Below are positions 9,234 through 22,411 of a DNA stretch of 64,000 nucleotides, piece by piece (the first letter of the stretch is position 1; the number at the start of each line of letters is the position of its first letter). The position numbers and the translations under genes were made by a program. Origin of the DNA: Azospirillum brasilense (GTDB lineage: Bacteria > Pseudomonadota > Alphaproteobacteria > Azospirillales > Azospirillaceae); assembly GCF_022023855.1 (NCBI RefSeq), contig NZ_CP059450.1, forward strand, positions 1,314,001-1,378,000, given 5' to 3'. A model generated the notes under the pieces. The model searched no databases. It saw nothing but the letters and a program-made list of their open reading frames with translations, and was not told where the DNA came from.

Positions 9234-10745
9234 ATGGCCGCCTTCCTCATTGAGAACATGGCGCCGCTGATGTTCGCGGCGCTTGTTCTTTTCCTATTGA
9301 TGGGTTTCCCGGTCGCCTTCGCGCTCGCCGCGAACGGCCTTCTCTTCGGTCTGATCGGCATCGAGCTGGGTCTCCTGACCCCGGCGCTGTTCCAGGCGCT
9401 GCCGGAGCGCGTCTTCGGCATCATGCGCAACGACACGCTGCTGGCCATTCCCTTCTTCACCTTCATGGGGCTGATCCTCGAACGATCCGGCATGGCCGAG
9501 GACCTGCTCGACACGGTCGGGCAGCTGTTCGGCCCGCTGCGCGGCGGTCTGGCCTACGCTGTGATCTTCGTCGGCGCGCTGCTTGCCGCCACGACGGGCG
9601 TGGTGGCCGCGTCGGTCATCTCGATGGGCCTGATCTCGCTGCCGATCATGCTGCGCTACGGCTATGACCGGCGGGTCGCCACCGGCGTCATCGCGGCGTC
9701 GGGCACTCTGGCCCAGATCATCCCGCCGTCGCTGGTGCTGATCATCCTGGCCGATCAGCTCGGCCGCTCGGTCGGCGACATGTACGCCGGCGCTCTGGTC
9801 CCCGGCCTGGTGCTGACCGGTCTCTACGCCGGCTACATCCTGGTCACCAGCATCGTCCGCCCCGAGTTCACCCCGGCCCTGCCGCTGGAGGCCCGCTCCC
9901 TGCGCGGTTTCCAGCTGCTGTTCCGGGTGCTGACCTCGCTGGTGCCGCCGCTGGTCCTGATCTTCCTGGTGCTGGGCACCATCTTCCTCGGCATCGCGAC
10001 GCCGACGGAAGGCGGCGCCATGGGTGCCGCGGGCGCCATGATCCTGGCACTCATCAAGCGGCAGCTGAGCTGGTCGCTGATGCGTCAGGCGATGGACACG
10101 ACGGCCAAGCTGTCCTCCTTCGTCATCTTCATCCTGATCGGCTCGACGGTTTTCGGTCTGGTGTTCCGCGCCGTGAACGGCGACCTGTGGGTGGAGCATC
10201 TGCTGACCGGCCTGCCGGGCGGCGAACTGGGCTTCCTGATCGTCGTCAACATCATGGTCTTCCTGCTCGCCTTCTTCCTCGACTTCTTCGAGCTGGCCTT
10301 CATCATCGTGCCGCTGCTCGCCCCGGTCGCGGAGAAGCTGGGCATCGACCTGATCTGGTTCGGCGTCCTGCTGGGCGTCAACATGCAGACCTCCTTCATG
10401 CATCCGCCCTTCGGTTTCGCCCTGTTCTTCCTGCGAAGCGTCGCTCCACGCGAGGATTACAAGGACAAGATCACCGGAAAGATCATCAAGAAGATCACCA
10501 CCGGCCAGATCTACTGGGGCGCCGTGCCGTTCGTCTGCATCCAGCTGATCATGGTGGCCTTGGTCATCATGTTCCCGGAAATGGTCTTCTCCGGCCTGGA
10601 CCGAGGCGAGCCGATCGATCTGGACAACGTGAAGATCGAGATCCCGGCCTTCGATTCGGGCGAGCCGCCGCCGCCGTTCGGCGCGCCGGAACAGCCCGCC
10701 GAGGACCCCAACGCCGACCTCATGCGGCAGTTGCAGGGCAAGTAA
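9234..10745 (+). CDS. dctM: TRAP transporter large permease (DctM type)
   Basis: Large permease of 503 residues with about 12 membrane segments; it carries out ion-coupled uptake with DctQ and a periplasmic receptor. Family signatures are FPVAFALAANGLLFG in the first helix region, LLAATTGVVAASVISMG, and IIPPSLVLIILADQLG. The last 60 residues are a soluble acidic, Pro-rich tail (GEPPPPFGAPEQPAEDP), longer than in many DctM proteins. It converges on the receptor gene, separated by a strong terminator, an unusual arrangement because the receptor gene is normally co-directional and first. Confidence 0.94.
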   Translation: MAAFLIENMAPLMFAALVLFLLMGFPVAFALAANGLLFGLIGIELGLLTPALFQALPERVFGIMRNDTLLAIPFFTFMGLILERSGMAEDLLDTVGQLFGPLRGGLAYAVIFVGALLAATTGVVAASVISMGLISLPIMLRYGYDRRVATGVIAASGTLAQIIPPSLVLIILADQLGRSVGDMYAGALVPGLVLTGLYAGYILVTSIVRPEFTPALPLEARSLRGFQLLFRVLTSLVPPLVLIFLVLGTIFLGIATPTEGGAMGAAGAMILALIKRQLSWSLMRQAMDTTAKLSSFVIFILIGSTVFGLVFRAVNGDLWVEHLLTGLPGGELGFLIVVNIMVFLLAFFLDFFELAFIIVPLLAPVAEKLGIDLIWFGVLLGVNMQTSFMHPPFGFALFFLRSVAPREDYKDKITGKIIKKITTGQIYWGAVPFVCIQLIMVALVIMFPEMVFSGLDRGEPIDLDNVKIEIPAFDSGEPPPPFGAPEQPAEDPNADLMRQLQGK

Positions 10746-10760
10746 CCGGTCCATCCACTC

Positions 10761-10785
10761 CCTCCCCCCCGCTTGGTGGGGGAGG
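10761..10785. repeat. CCTCCCCC/GGGGGAGG hairpin element
   Basis: Eight-base inverted repeat with a 9-base loop, directly after dctM. It resembles the C-rich hairpin elements dispersed between genes elsewhere in this window (48187, 54990, 62933). Confidence 0.45.
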
Positions 10786-10816
10786 AACCGGAAAGCCTGC
10801 CCGCTTATCGGCAACA

Positions 10817-10844
10817 AAAAAGCCCCGCTTCCGCGGGGCTTTTT
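10817..10844. terminator. bidirectional rho-independent terminator between dctM and dctP
   Basis: Twelve-base stem AAAAAGCCCCGC/GCGGGGCTTTTT around TTCC. The A run and T run flank the GC stem, so it works for both converging genes. Confidence 0.92.
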
Positions 10845-10862
10845 CGTGTCCGGCTTTTCTCC

Positions 10863-12372
<1,510 letters not shown>

Positions 12373-12399
12373 AAACGGGGGGCCGAAAGCCCCCCGTTT
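12373..12399 (-). terminator. rho-independent terminator of parC
   Basis: Eleven-base perfect stem AAACGGGGGGC/GCCCCCCGTTT with a 5-base loop, 26 bases past the parC stop. On the minus strand it is followed by a T-rich stretch (TTTCACTTTT). Confidence 0.88.
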
Positions 12400-12425
12400 G
12401 CGTGCAACGTTAGGTAATAGGGGGT

Positions 12426-14684
<2,259 letters not shown>

Positions 14685-14702
14685 GGCGTGTGGATACCAG
14701 AT

Positions 14703-15425
14703 CTAGCGGCGGTACGCCACCGCGTTCTCGTAACGTTCTCTTAATCGCAGCCTTGCGGCCGGCAGCGGTCCGTTGAGCAGATGGCGCTCCAGGAAATGAC
14801 CGGTCAGGCGCAGTCCCTCCGCCACCGCCTGCGGCCCGCCGCCGCCCAGACCGATCAGGAATCCGGGCAGCGGCAACAGCCGGTCGCGGTAGGGTTCCCC
14901 GGCCGAGGCCGACACCGCGCGCCCGGTGCGCGGGCTGACATAGGCGAGGTAATCGTTGGCTCCGGTGACCGCGCAACGGTCGAGATCCAGCCCGAATCCG
15001 AGTTCCGCCAGCAACCCGACCTCCCACCGCACGTAGGACTCGGCCCAGGCGTCGCCGCCCAGCAGGCCGAACAGGGCCAGCAGCCCGTCGAACAGCGCCG
15101 GGTGCGGCTGGTGCTCCGGCAGGGCGGCCTCGGCCAGCGCGCAGGCGGCGGTCAGGGTCGCGAGTCGCAACGGATCATCGAGAAAGGCGGCGGAATAGCC
15201 CTGCACCACCTCCAGCGTCAGGTTGCCCAGATGCTCCGGCAGGCGTCCGCGCCAGCGCGCCGACACCAGCGTGCCGGGCTGCAGTGCCGCCCGTGTGCGG
15301 CTGGACCGCCCGCCCATCACCATGCCGGCGTGCCGCCCGTGGTCACGCGTCAGCAGGGTGACGACCGCCGAGGTCTCGCCATGCGGCCGGGCCGACAGCA
15401 CGACGCCCTGATCGGACCACTCCAT
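14703..15425 (-). CDS. recO: DNA repair protein RecO
   Basis: RecO, 240 residues, loads RecA onto gapped DNA through SSB together with RecR. The N-terminal OB-fold starts MEWSDQGVVLSARPHGETSAVV, the family signature, followed by a helical domain containing YVRWEVGLLAELGFGLDLDRCAVTG in two pieces, the conserved RecO block where many homologues have a Cys4 zinc site; here only one Cys is visible, as in many alphaproteobacterial RecO. Upstream gene of a probable recO-parC transcript. Confidence 0.94.
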   Translation of the reverse strand: MEWSDQGVVLSARPHGETSAVVTLLTRDHGRHAGMVMGGRSSRTRAALQPGTLVSARWRGRLPEHLGNLTLEVVQGYSAAFLDDPLRLATLTAACALAEAALPEHQPHPALFDGLLALFGLLGGDAWAESYVRWEVGLLAELGFGLDLDRCAVTGANDYLAYVSPRTGRAVSASAGEPYRDRLLPLPGFLIGLGGGGPQAVAEGLRLTGHFLERHLLNGPLPAARLRLRERYENAVAYRR

Positions 15426-15599
15426 AGGCCTGCTTCCTTACGTTGATGGGTCCTGCGAGGCTCGCCCGCGGCGCCCACGCATACCCCGGAGTGCCCGCAA
15501 GGCGGGATCGGTCACGCTTTCCGCCAGCATGGCGCAAATCCTTCGCAACAGGGCTTCATTTCTCATTCACCATTCGGGCACTATGTTGCGAGTGACGGA

Positions 15600-18146
15600 A
15601 TGCGGGCGCGCCGCGGCGGTGAGGGGGCTTTGAGCAGCACGATCGAGCGATATCTGCTGGCCGAGAAAGCTGGCTCCGAGGGCGTGTGGGACTGGGACCT
15701 TCGCAACGATACGATGTTCCTGTCTCCCCGCTTCAAGGAGTTTCTCGGACTGCCGCCGGGCGAGATCAATCGCCCGGAAGATTGGCTCGACCACGTCCAT
15801 CCCGACGACATCGACTGGCTCTACGCCTCCTTTGAAGGCCAGATGGTCGGCGTCTCGCTTCCTTTCCAGATCGAACACCGAGTCCGCCGTGCCGGAGCCG
15901 GCTTATCGCCGGACGATGGCGACTCCGGCTGGCGCTGGCTGGTCTGCCGCGGCATGGCGGTGCCCGACGAATCGGGCGATCCGGTGCGTCTGGTCGGGTC
16001 GGTCGCCGACATCACCGACCGCAAGCACGCCGAAGCCCAGCTCCGCAAGAGCGAGGAGCGCTACGCGCTTGCCGCCGCGGCCAGCAATGACGGCCTGTGG
16101 GATTGGGATCTCGACGCCGGAACCGCCTATTATTCGCCGCGCTGGCTGTCGCTCCTCGGGCTTGAGGAAGGCAGCATCGGCAACAGCCCGGACGAATGGA
16201 TGGAGCGCGTCCATTCCGACGACCGCCGTTCGTTGCGCGAAGCGCTCGACGCCCTGGGCGGCGAGAACACCGTTTTCCAGATCGAGTACCGCGTGCACCA
16301 CGCCGACGGCGGCATCCGCTGGATGGCCTGCCGCGGCATCGCGGTGCTGGACACGCAGGGCCGCCCGGTGCGGCTGGTCGGTAGCCAGGCCGACGTCACC
16401 GACCGCAAGACCGCCGAGCAACGCCTGCTGCAGAGCGAGGAGCGCTACGCGCTGGCCGCCGCGGGCGCCAACGACGGGCTGTGGGACTGGCGGCTGGACA
16501 CGGACGAGGTCTATTACTCCCCGCGCTGGGCGGCGATGCTTGGCTTCGCCGTGGACAGCCTGTCCAACCGCATCGGTGAATGGTTCGAGCGCGTGCACCC
16601 CGACGATCTGGCCGGGCTGCGCACCGCTTTCGACCTGCATCTGACGGGCGAGCGCGAACATCTCCAGCACGTCTTCCGCATCCAGGCCGCCGACGGGGAC
16701 GAGCTGTGGATGCTGGTCCGCGGGCTCGCCGTGCGGGACGGGTCGGGACGGGCGGTGCGAATCGCCGGCTCGATGACCGACATCACCGCCCAGAAGCGGG
16801 CGGAGCAGCAGCTCCTGTTCGACGCCTTCCACGACGGCATGACCGGGCTGCCCAACCGCACCCTGCTGCTGGACCGCATCGGCCAGGCGCTCGACCGCAA
16901 CCGGCGGGCCGGCGGGAAGGCCTTCGCCGTCATCTTCGTCGACCTCGACCGTTTCAAGTCGATCAACGACGCGCTGGGGTCCAGCGTCGGCGACCGGCTG
17001 CTGAAGACCATCGCCGAGCGGCTGGACGAGACCCGCCGCATGGGCGACACGCTGGCCCGCCTGTCGGCGGACGAGTTCGCCGTTCTGCTGGACGGCATCG
17101 ACGATGTGGGCGACGCCCTGTCCGCAGCGGAGCGCATGGGCGAGGCCGTCGCGCGGCCGCTGGCGCTGGACGGCCACGAGCTGGTGCTGTCCGCCTCCAT
17201 CGGAATCGCCCTCAGCGTCTCCGGCTACGACCGGGCGGAGGAGATGCTGCGCGACGCCAGCCTCGCCATGTACCGCGCCAAGTCGGGAGGGCGGGCGCGC
17301 ATCGACGTCTTCGACAGCAACCTGCGCCGTCAGGCTATGGCCCAGATGCGCACGGAAACCGACCTGCGCATGGCTTTGGAGCAGAATCAGCTCGTCCTCC
17401 ACTACCAGCCGATCGTCGCCCTCTCCTCGGGCCAGATCGCCGGGTTCGAGGCGCTGATGCGCTGGAAGCATCCCGAGCGCGGGCTGGTCCCGCCGGGCGA
17501 GTTCATCCCGCTGGCCGAGGAATCAGGGCTGATCGTCCCGATGGGCCGCTGGGCGTTGCGCGAGGCGGCGCGCCAGCTCAGCCAGTGGCAGACCCGCTTC
17601 CCGCGCTCCACCCCGCTGTTCATGAGTGTGAACGTTTCCTCCCGCCAGTTCAGCGACGACGACCTGATCGGGCTGGTCAGCGAGGTTCTCCAGGAAAGCC
17701 GGGTCCCGCCCTCCAGCCTGAAGCTGGAGATCACGGAAAGCCTGCTGATGAAGGACCCCGCCAAGTGCCGGGTGCTGATGCAGGGCATCCGCGACATGGA
17801 CGTGCGCCTGTCCATCGACGATTTCGGCACCGGCTATTCGTCGCTGTCCTACCTGCACAAGTTCCCGGCGGACACGCTGAAGATCGACCGCAGCTTCGTC
17901 CAGGCCATCTCGTCCGGCGAGGGCAACGCCGCCATCGTGCAGGTGATCGCCACGCTGGCCGCCATCCTGGGCATGGAAGCGGTGGCCGAGGGCGTGGAGA
18001 CCGAGATGGAGTCGGAGTTCCTGCGCGACATCATGTGCAAGTACGCGCAGGGCTATCTCTACGCACGCCCGGCCCCCCCCGACGCCATCGAGGCGCTGCT
18101 GCTCCGCGAGGCGGAGGAACCGCTGGTCCTCCCCAGCCTGGCATAA
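15600..18146 (+). CDS. PAS-PAS-PAS-GGDEF-EAL cyclic-di-GMP signalling protein with degenerate GGDEF
   Basis: Cytoplasmic regulator of 848 residues. Three PAS/PAC units (about 15-145, 150-275 and 280-400) each begin with the repeated pattern SEERYALAAA...DGLWDW and end in DITDRK-like PAC sequence, so they arose by duplication. The cyclase domain has SADEF at residues 489-493 where active enzymes have GGDEF, so it is probably inactive or a GTP sensor. The EAL domain keeps E617-A618-L619, ITESLL and the DDFGTG loop at 740-745, so phosphodiesterase activity is expected. No membrane segment is visible. The start could also be the TTG at 15630, which has a better purine-rich leader. Confidence 0.92.
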   Translation: MRARRGGEGALSSTIERYLLAEKAGSEGVWDWDLRNDTMFLSPRFKEFLGLPPGEINRPEDWLDHVHPDDIDWLYASFEGQMVGVSLPFQIEHRVRRAGAGLSPDDGDSGWRWLVCRGMAVPDESGDPVRLVGSVADITDRKHAEAQLRKSEERYALAAAASNDGLWDWDLDAGTAYYSPRWLSLLGLEEGSIGNSPDEWMERVHSDDRRSLREALDALGGENTVFQIEYRVHHADGGIRWMACRGIAVLDTQGRPVRLVGSQADVTDRKTAEQRLLQSEERYALAAAGANDGLWDWRLDTDEVYYSPRWAAMLGFAVDSLSNRIGEWFERVHPDDLAGLRTAFDLHLTGEREHLQHVFRIQAADGDELWMLVRGLAVRDGSGRAVRIAGSMTDITAQKRAEQQLLFDAFHDGMTGLPNRTLLLDRIGQALDRNRRAGGKAFAVIFVDLDRFKSINDALGSSVGDRLLKTIAERLDETRRMGDTLARLSADEFAVLLDGIDDVGDALSAAERMGEAVARPLALDGHELVLSASIGIALSVSGYDRAEEMLRDASLAMYRAKSGGRARIDVFDSNLRRQAMAQMRTETDLRMALEQNQLVLHYQPIVALSSGQIAGFEALMRWKHPERGLVPPGEFIPLAEESGLIVPMGRWALREAARQLSQWQTRFPRSTPLFMSVNVSSRQFSDDDLIGLVSEVLQESRVPPSSLKLEITESLLMKDPAKCRVLMQGIRDMDVRLSIDDFGTGYSSLSYLHKFPADTLKIDRSFVQAISSGEGNAAIVQVIATLAAILGMEAVAEGVETEMESEFLRDIMCKYAQGYLYARPAPPDAIEALLLREAEEPLVLPSLA

Positions 18147-18253
18147 GGCTCCGCATCCTCACCTCCGCCCCCATCCAACGGACACTTTCCCCGGCACCGT
18201 TCTTTGTGCGAGTGTCCGCGCTCTTTCACCGGGACAGATCGGGATTCTGCGTT

Positions 18254-18637
18254 ATGGCCGACCGCAACTGCGGAGAATGCACGCTGTGCTGCAAGCTGAT
18301 GGGCGTGCCCGAACTGAAGAAGCCTTCGGCCAAGTGGTGCGTGTCCTGCGACCAGGGCAAGGGCTGCACCGTCTATGAGGAGCGTCCGCAATCCTGCCGG
18401 AACTTCCAGTGCTTCTGGCTGATGGACGAGAACTTCCCCGACGAGTTCCGGCCCGACCGCATCAACGCCTTGGCCGCCTTCAACGACGTGAAGGACAGCT
18501 GCGTCCTCCACGTCGATCCGGCCAAGCCGCGGGCCATGTCCAGCCCGAAGGTCAACGCCCTGATCGACGCGCTTCTCAAGAGCTACGCCAAGGTGTTCGT
18601 GCTGTCCGGCAAGGAAAGTGCCCTGATCCAGCGCTGA
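18254..18637 (+). CDS. YkgJ-type cysteine cluster protein
   Basis: Small protein of 127 residues with nine cysteines in the first 53: C6, C9, C12 and C13 (CGECTLCC), then C29, C32, C38, C48 and C53. This is the pattern of the YkgJ/zinc- or iron-chelating cysteine cluster family; the metal and function are unproven. The start at 18254 is the first Met before the cluster; the longer open frame upstream is a shadow of the preceding gene. It is convergent with the next gene, 12 bases apart. Confidence 0.8.
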   Translation: MADRNCGECTLCCKLMGVPELKKPSAKWCVSCDQGKGCTVYEERPQSCRNFQCFWLMDENFPDEFRPDRINALAAFNDVKDSCVLHVDPAKPRAMSSPKVNALIDALLKSYAKVFVLSGKESALIQR

Positions 18638-18649
18638 GCGCCGGCACGG

Positions 18650-19162
18650 TCATCCCCCGCGGAAGTTGAGCAGGCTCGGCGCCTTGTCGATGATCTCCTC
18701 CAGGATCAGGGAGGCGGTCTCCAGATCGCGCTCCAGGTCCTGGCCCAGCTTGCCGGCGTAGTTGGGGCGCTTCAGCTTCTCGTGGGCGTCGTGCAGGCTG
18801 CGCAGTTCCGCCACGAAGATCTCGCGGGCGCCCATCGGCAGGATTGGGTTGGCCGACAGCACAAAGAAGAAGCGCATGCTGGCTCGCACCAGAAGGGCCA
18901 GCATCACCGTGTCCAGCCGCTCGAACTGGTCGCGCAGGTCGTCGGAGCGGGTGTCCACGAGGTTGCGCAACCGCTGCTCGATCAGGATCACCAGCGCCTG
19001 GAACTCGCCCACCTTGTCGCGGAATTCGCGGTAGGCGCCGAAACTGTGCTTGCTCGCCTCATGCTCGGCCAGCTGGGCGAGCTTCGACGCCTCCCGGCAC
19101 TGGCGCTCCAGCGCGGACAGCAGTTCCTTGACCTCGGCGCGGGTGTATTGGCGCTTGCTCAT
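18650..19162 (-). CDS. conserved helical protein of unknown function
   Basis: Not recognised. Starting at MSKRQYTRAEV it has 170 residues, mostly charged amphipathic helix, with likely coiled coil (residues 10-90) and a short hydrophobic stretch around LALLVRASMRFFFVLSANPILP. No signal peptide or catalytic motif is visible. An upstream Met at 19225 would add 21 residues. Codon use is typical of the neighbours, so it is a real gene, standing alone between two convergent partners. Confidence 0.65.
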   Translation of the reverse strand: MSKRQYTRAEVKELLSALERQCREASKLAQLAEHEASKHSFGAYREFRDKVGEFQALVILIEQRLRNLVDTRSDDLRDQFERLDTVMLALLVRASMRFFFVLSANPILPMGAREIFVAELRSLHDAHEKLKRPNYAGKLGQDLERDLETASLILEEIIDKAPSLLNFRGG

Positions 19163-19264
19163 GACGGTGGAAAGACCCTTCGACGCGACGGCCTGCCCTA
19201 TAGCACGAAGACAGGCGCCGGTCACCGGGACGCTTCACCGCGACAACGGAGCGGCGAGCCGCGA

Positions 19265-20962
19265 TCAGTGATCCGCCGCGACCGGCTTGCCGCCCGGACG
19301 CCGCACCAGCGGCATCAGCAGAAGCCCGGCGAAGAACACGCCGGCCATCAGCAGCAGGCAGTCGTTGAAGGTCAGCACCATCGCCTCGCGCTCGACCATG
19401 CGGGCCAGCGTCTTCATAGCGGCGGCCTGCGGATCGGCGACCAGCCCGTCGAACTTGGCGGCCAGCCCGTCCAGCGTTTCCTGCACCAGCGGACGGGCGA
19501 GGTTCAGGTTGTCGCCCAGCCGGTTCATGTGCAGGGCCGACCGCTCCAGCAGCACGGTGTTGATCGCCGCCAGACCGATGGCGCCACCCAGGTTGCGCAT
19601 CAGGTTGTAGAGGCCCGACGCGTTCTTGAGCTGCTCCGGCGGCAGGGTGCCGAGCGCGATGGTGTTCACCGGGATGAAGCACAGCATCAGCGACAGGCCG
19701 CGCACCGCCTGCGGCAGGAACAGCTCCCAGAAGCCGGACTGGTTGGTCAGATGGGCGTTCAGCCAGACGCCGGTGCCGAACAGGCACAGCCCCAGCGCCA
19801 GCATTACCCGCAGATCCATCTTCTTGGACAGCACGCCGGCGATGGGGGCCGACAGAAACTGGAAGGCGCCGGTCACGAACATGATCGTGCCGATCTGCAA
19901 ACTGTTCAGCCCGCGCACCCGCGCCAGGAACAGCGGCTGCAGGTAGACCGCCCCATAGAGCCCGATGCCGATGATGAAGCTGTAGAGCGAGCCGATGGCG
20001 AAGTTGCGGTCCAGAAAGGCGCGCAGCTCGACGATCGGATTGCCGTAGGTCAGGACCCGCCAGAAGAAGCCGACGGCGGACACCGCGGCGACCACCGCGA
20101 AGATCGCCACATACTCGTCCTGGAACCAGTCCTGGCGCGGGCCTTCCTCGACCACGAACTCCAGGCTGCCGAGGAAGGCGGCCATCAGCCCCAGACCGAT
20201 GAAGTCGAAGCCCTTGCGCAGCGCCGGGTTGGGCTTGTCCACGTCGACCAGCGTCCAGACCAGCGAGGTCACGGCGATGCCCGGCAGCACGTTGGCCAGG
20301 AACAGCCAGTGCCAGGAGAAGCTCTGGGTCAGCCAGCCGCCCAGCGTCGGCCCGAGCGTCGGCGCCATGGTGGCGACCAGACCGATCATCACCGACACGC
20401 CGGCCCGCTTTTCCGGCGGGAACAGGGAGAAGCTGGTGGCGAAGACAGTCGGGATCATTGCGCCGCCGATGAAGCCCTGCAACGCCCGCCACACGATCAT
20501 CGATTCGATGCTGGAGGTGAAGGCGCAGGCGACGCTGGTCAGGGTGAAGCCGGCGGCGGCGATGGTGAACAGCACGCGGGTGGAGAGAATCCGCGCCAGC
20601 ATGCCGGACAGCGGGATCATCACCACCTCGGCGATGAGGTAGGAGGTCTGCACCCACGAGATCTCGTCGGCGCTGGCCGCGAGGCCCGCCTGGATCTCCG
20701 ACAGGGAGCTGGAGACGATCTGGATGTCCAGGATCGCCATGAACATGCCGACGACCATGGACAGGAAGCCCAGCCAGTCGCGCGTGCTCACCGGGCGCGG
20801 CCCGGCGCTGGACCCGGCACTGGAAGGGGAAGGAGCCGCCGCATCCCGGCCCGCAGGGGGCGGGGGAGTTTGGAGCCGGGACGCGGCGGTCTCGCCGCCC
20901 GCGTCCGCCGGGGGATTGGCGGTGCGGGCGGTGGGCGTGTCGTCGTTGGTGATGGCGGTCAT
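19265..20962 (-). CDS. MFS multidrug efflux permease, DHA2 (EmrB/QacA) family
   Basis: Inner-membrane drug:proton antiporter of 565 residues with 14 predicted membrane helices preceded by a long, Pro/Ala-rich cytoplasmic tail (about 60 residues). The DHA2 signatures are GFLSMVVGMFMAILDIQIV in helix 1, SWVQTSYLIAEVVMIPLSG, and GPTLGGWLT (motif C). It is the second gene of a two-gene minus-strand operon, 54 bases after the membrane-fusion gene, so the pair forms an EmrAB-like pump. No outer-membrane channel gene is adjacent. Expression is probably controlled by the divergent TetR protein. Confidence 0.93.
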   Translation of the reverse strand: MTAITNDDTPTARTANPPADAGGETAASRLQTPPPPAGRDAAAPSPSSAGSSAGPRPVSTRDWLGFLSMVVGMFMAILDIQIVSSSLSEIQAGLAASADEISWVQTSYLIAEVVMIPLSGMLARILSTRVLFTIAAAGFTLTSVACAFTSSIESMIVWRALQGFIGGAMIPTVFATSFSLFPPEKRAGVSVMIGLVATMAPTLGPTLGGWLTQSFSWHWLFLANVLPGIAVTSLVWTLVDVDKPNPALRKGFDFIGLGLMAAFLGSLEFVVEEGPRQDWFQDEYVAIFAVVAAVSAVGFFWRVLTYGNPIVELRAFLDRNFAIGSLYSFIIGIGLYGAVYLQPLFLARVRGLNSLQIGTIMFVTGAFQFLSAPIAGVLSKKMDLRVMLALGLCLFGTGVWLNAHLTNQSGFWELFLPQAVRGLSLMLCFIPVNTIALGTLPPEQLKNASGLYNLMRNLGGAIGLAAINTVLLERSALHMNRLGDNLNLARPLVQETLDGLAAKFDGLVADPQAAAMKTLARMVEREAMVLTFNDCLLLMAGVFFAGLLLMPLVRRPGGKPVAADH

Positions 20963-21016
20963 GGTCGCCCTCTCCAGGACGAAAGAGATTGAAACGAAAA
21001 ACGGGTGTTGGCGTGG

Positions 21017-22120
21017 TTACTTCGACGCGACCGTCCGGCCGGGGACCAGCGCGCCCATGACGGTGCCCCTGTCGTGCGGCTGCTCCTCGGCGCCGCGGGT
21101 GTCCACCTCGGCGACCACCGACAGGCCGGGACGCAGCAGGCCGGACAGCACGCTGTCGCGCGGCAGGGCGATGCGCACGGGCACGCGCTGGACGATCTTG
21201 GTGAAGTTGCCGGTCGCGTTCTCCGGCGGCAGCAGGCTGAACTGCGAGCCCGACGCCGGGGCGAAGCTCTCCACCCGGCCGAGCAGATGCTTGTCCGGAT
21301 AGGCATCCACCTCCACCGTCACCGGCTGGCCGGGGCGCATGCGGGCGAGCTGCGTCTCCTTGAAATTGGCGACCACATAGACGTCGGGCAGCGGCACCAG
21401 CGAGAGAAGCTGCACGCCCGGACGCGCGTACTGGCCGACCTGGACGCCGCGGTTGCCGACCACCCCGTCCACCGGGGCGCGGATGACCGTGTTGTTCAGA
21501 TCGTTGCGCGCGGTCTGCAGGGCGGCCTCCGCCTGACGCAGACGGGCGTCGGTCTCGCTGCGGCTGGCGTTCAGCACGCCGACCTGATCCTGTTCCGCGA
21601 CCAGAGCGGCGCGGCTGCGGGCGGTCTCCGCCGTCGCCTTGCGCAGGTCAGCGTCCGCCGTCTCGAACTTCTGGCGGCTGGCCCAGCTGTCGCTGGCCAG
21701 GGCGCGGGTGCGGTCGAAATCCTGCTGGGCGCGGCGCTGCTCGGCCTCGGCGCTGGCGACCGAGGCGGCGGCCTGATCGATGATCGCCTTCTGGAGCTGC
21801 AGCTTGCTGTCGAGGGTGCCAAGCGCCGCCTTCTGCGCGGCGACGTTGGCCTCGGCCTCCGCGACCTTGGCGCGGAAGTCCTGGTCGTCCAGAACCGCCA
21901 GGACATCGCCCGCGGCGACCTGCTGGTTCTCCGCCACCCGGACGTCGCGCACATAAGCGGACACCTTAGGGCTCACCACCGTGATGTCGCTGTGGACATA
22001 GGCGTTGTCGGTCGATTCGAAGAAGCGACCTTCGGTCCACCACTCCCAGCCGGCGTAGCCGCCACCGGCCAGCGCCGCCACCGCAACACCCGACAGAACG
22101 ATCTTCCGCACGGCCTTCAT
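21017..22120 (-). CDS. HlyD/EmrA family membrane-fusion protein
   Basis: Periplasmic adaptor of 367 residues for the adjacent DHA2 permease. One N-terminal membrane anchor (residues 5-25, IVLSGVAVAALAGGGYAGW) is followed by a split lipoyl domain (TVVSPKVSAYVRDVRV...VLAVLDDQDF), a long coiled-coil hairpin of about 110 residues, and the return lipoyl strand VIRAPVDGVVGNRGVQVGQY, then the beta-barrel. The start at 22120 is taken because it places the anchor at the N-terminus; 22177 would add 19 residues. Two TetR-type palindromes lie upstream. Confidence 0.93.
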   Translation of the reverse strand: MKAVRKIVLSGVAVAALAGGGYAGWEWWTEGRFFESTDNAYVHSDITVVSPKVSAYVRDVRVAENQQVAAGDVLAVLDDQDFRAKVAEAEANVAAQKAALGTLDSKLQLQKAIIDQAAASVASAEAEQRRAQQDFDRTRALASDSWASRQKFETADADLRKATAETARSRAALVAEQDQVGVLNASRSETDARLRQAEAALQTARNDLNNTVIRAPVDGVVGNRGVQVGQYARPGVQLLSLVPLPDVYVVANFKETQLARMRPGQPVTVEVDAYPDKHLLGRVESFAPASGSQFSLLPPENATGNFTKIVQRVPVRIALPRDSVLSGLLRPGLSVVAEVDTRGAEEQPHDRGTVMGALVPGRTVASK

Positions 22121-22184
22121 CGTGATCCAACCCACCCGTTTCGGTTCTTTGCCCGGCACGGTCCGGCTTGCCGCCATCCCGCCG

Positions 22185-22203
22185 AAACTGAACCGTTCAG
22201 TTT
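22185..22203. promoter_or_regulatory. TetR-type operator 1, perfect palindrome
   Basis: AAACTGAAC-C-GTTCAGTTT, a perfect 9+1+9 inverted repeat, 65 bases before the adaptor start. A TetR gene is divergently transcribed from the same intergenic region, and a second copy lies at 22248, so both are likely its binding sites. Confidence 0.85.
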
Positions 22204-22247
22204 AGTCTTGCGAAAAGATGATCGCGGGCCTACCTGTTGTCAAGAGT

Positions 22248-22266
22248 GAACTGAACGGTCTAGTTT
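22248..22266. promoter_or_regulatory. TetR-type operator 2, imperfect copy
   Basis: AACTGAAC-G-GTCTAGTT matches operator 1 except for a TC/CT swap in the right arm and the central base. Centre-to-centre distance from operator 1 is 63 bases (six helical turns), so both dimers would sit on the same face of the DNA. Confidence 0.75.
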
Positions 22267-22411
22267 TAACGTTTGGGATTGTGGTTGAATGCGGAACGCG
22301 TTACGGCAGCGGGGACTCGGCGCACGAAGTCCCGCAAGCACCGCCGGCACCGTGGTAGAACAGGACGCAGGGCCGGTTTCAGGACACCCGGCTTCAGGAC
22401 ATGAGGAACGC

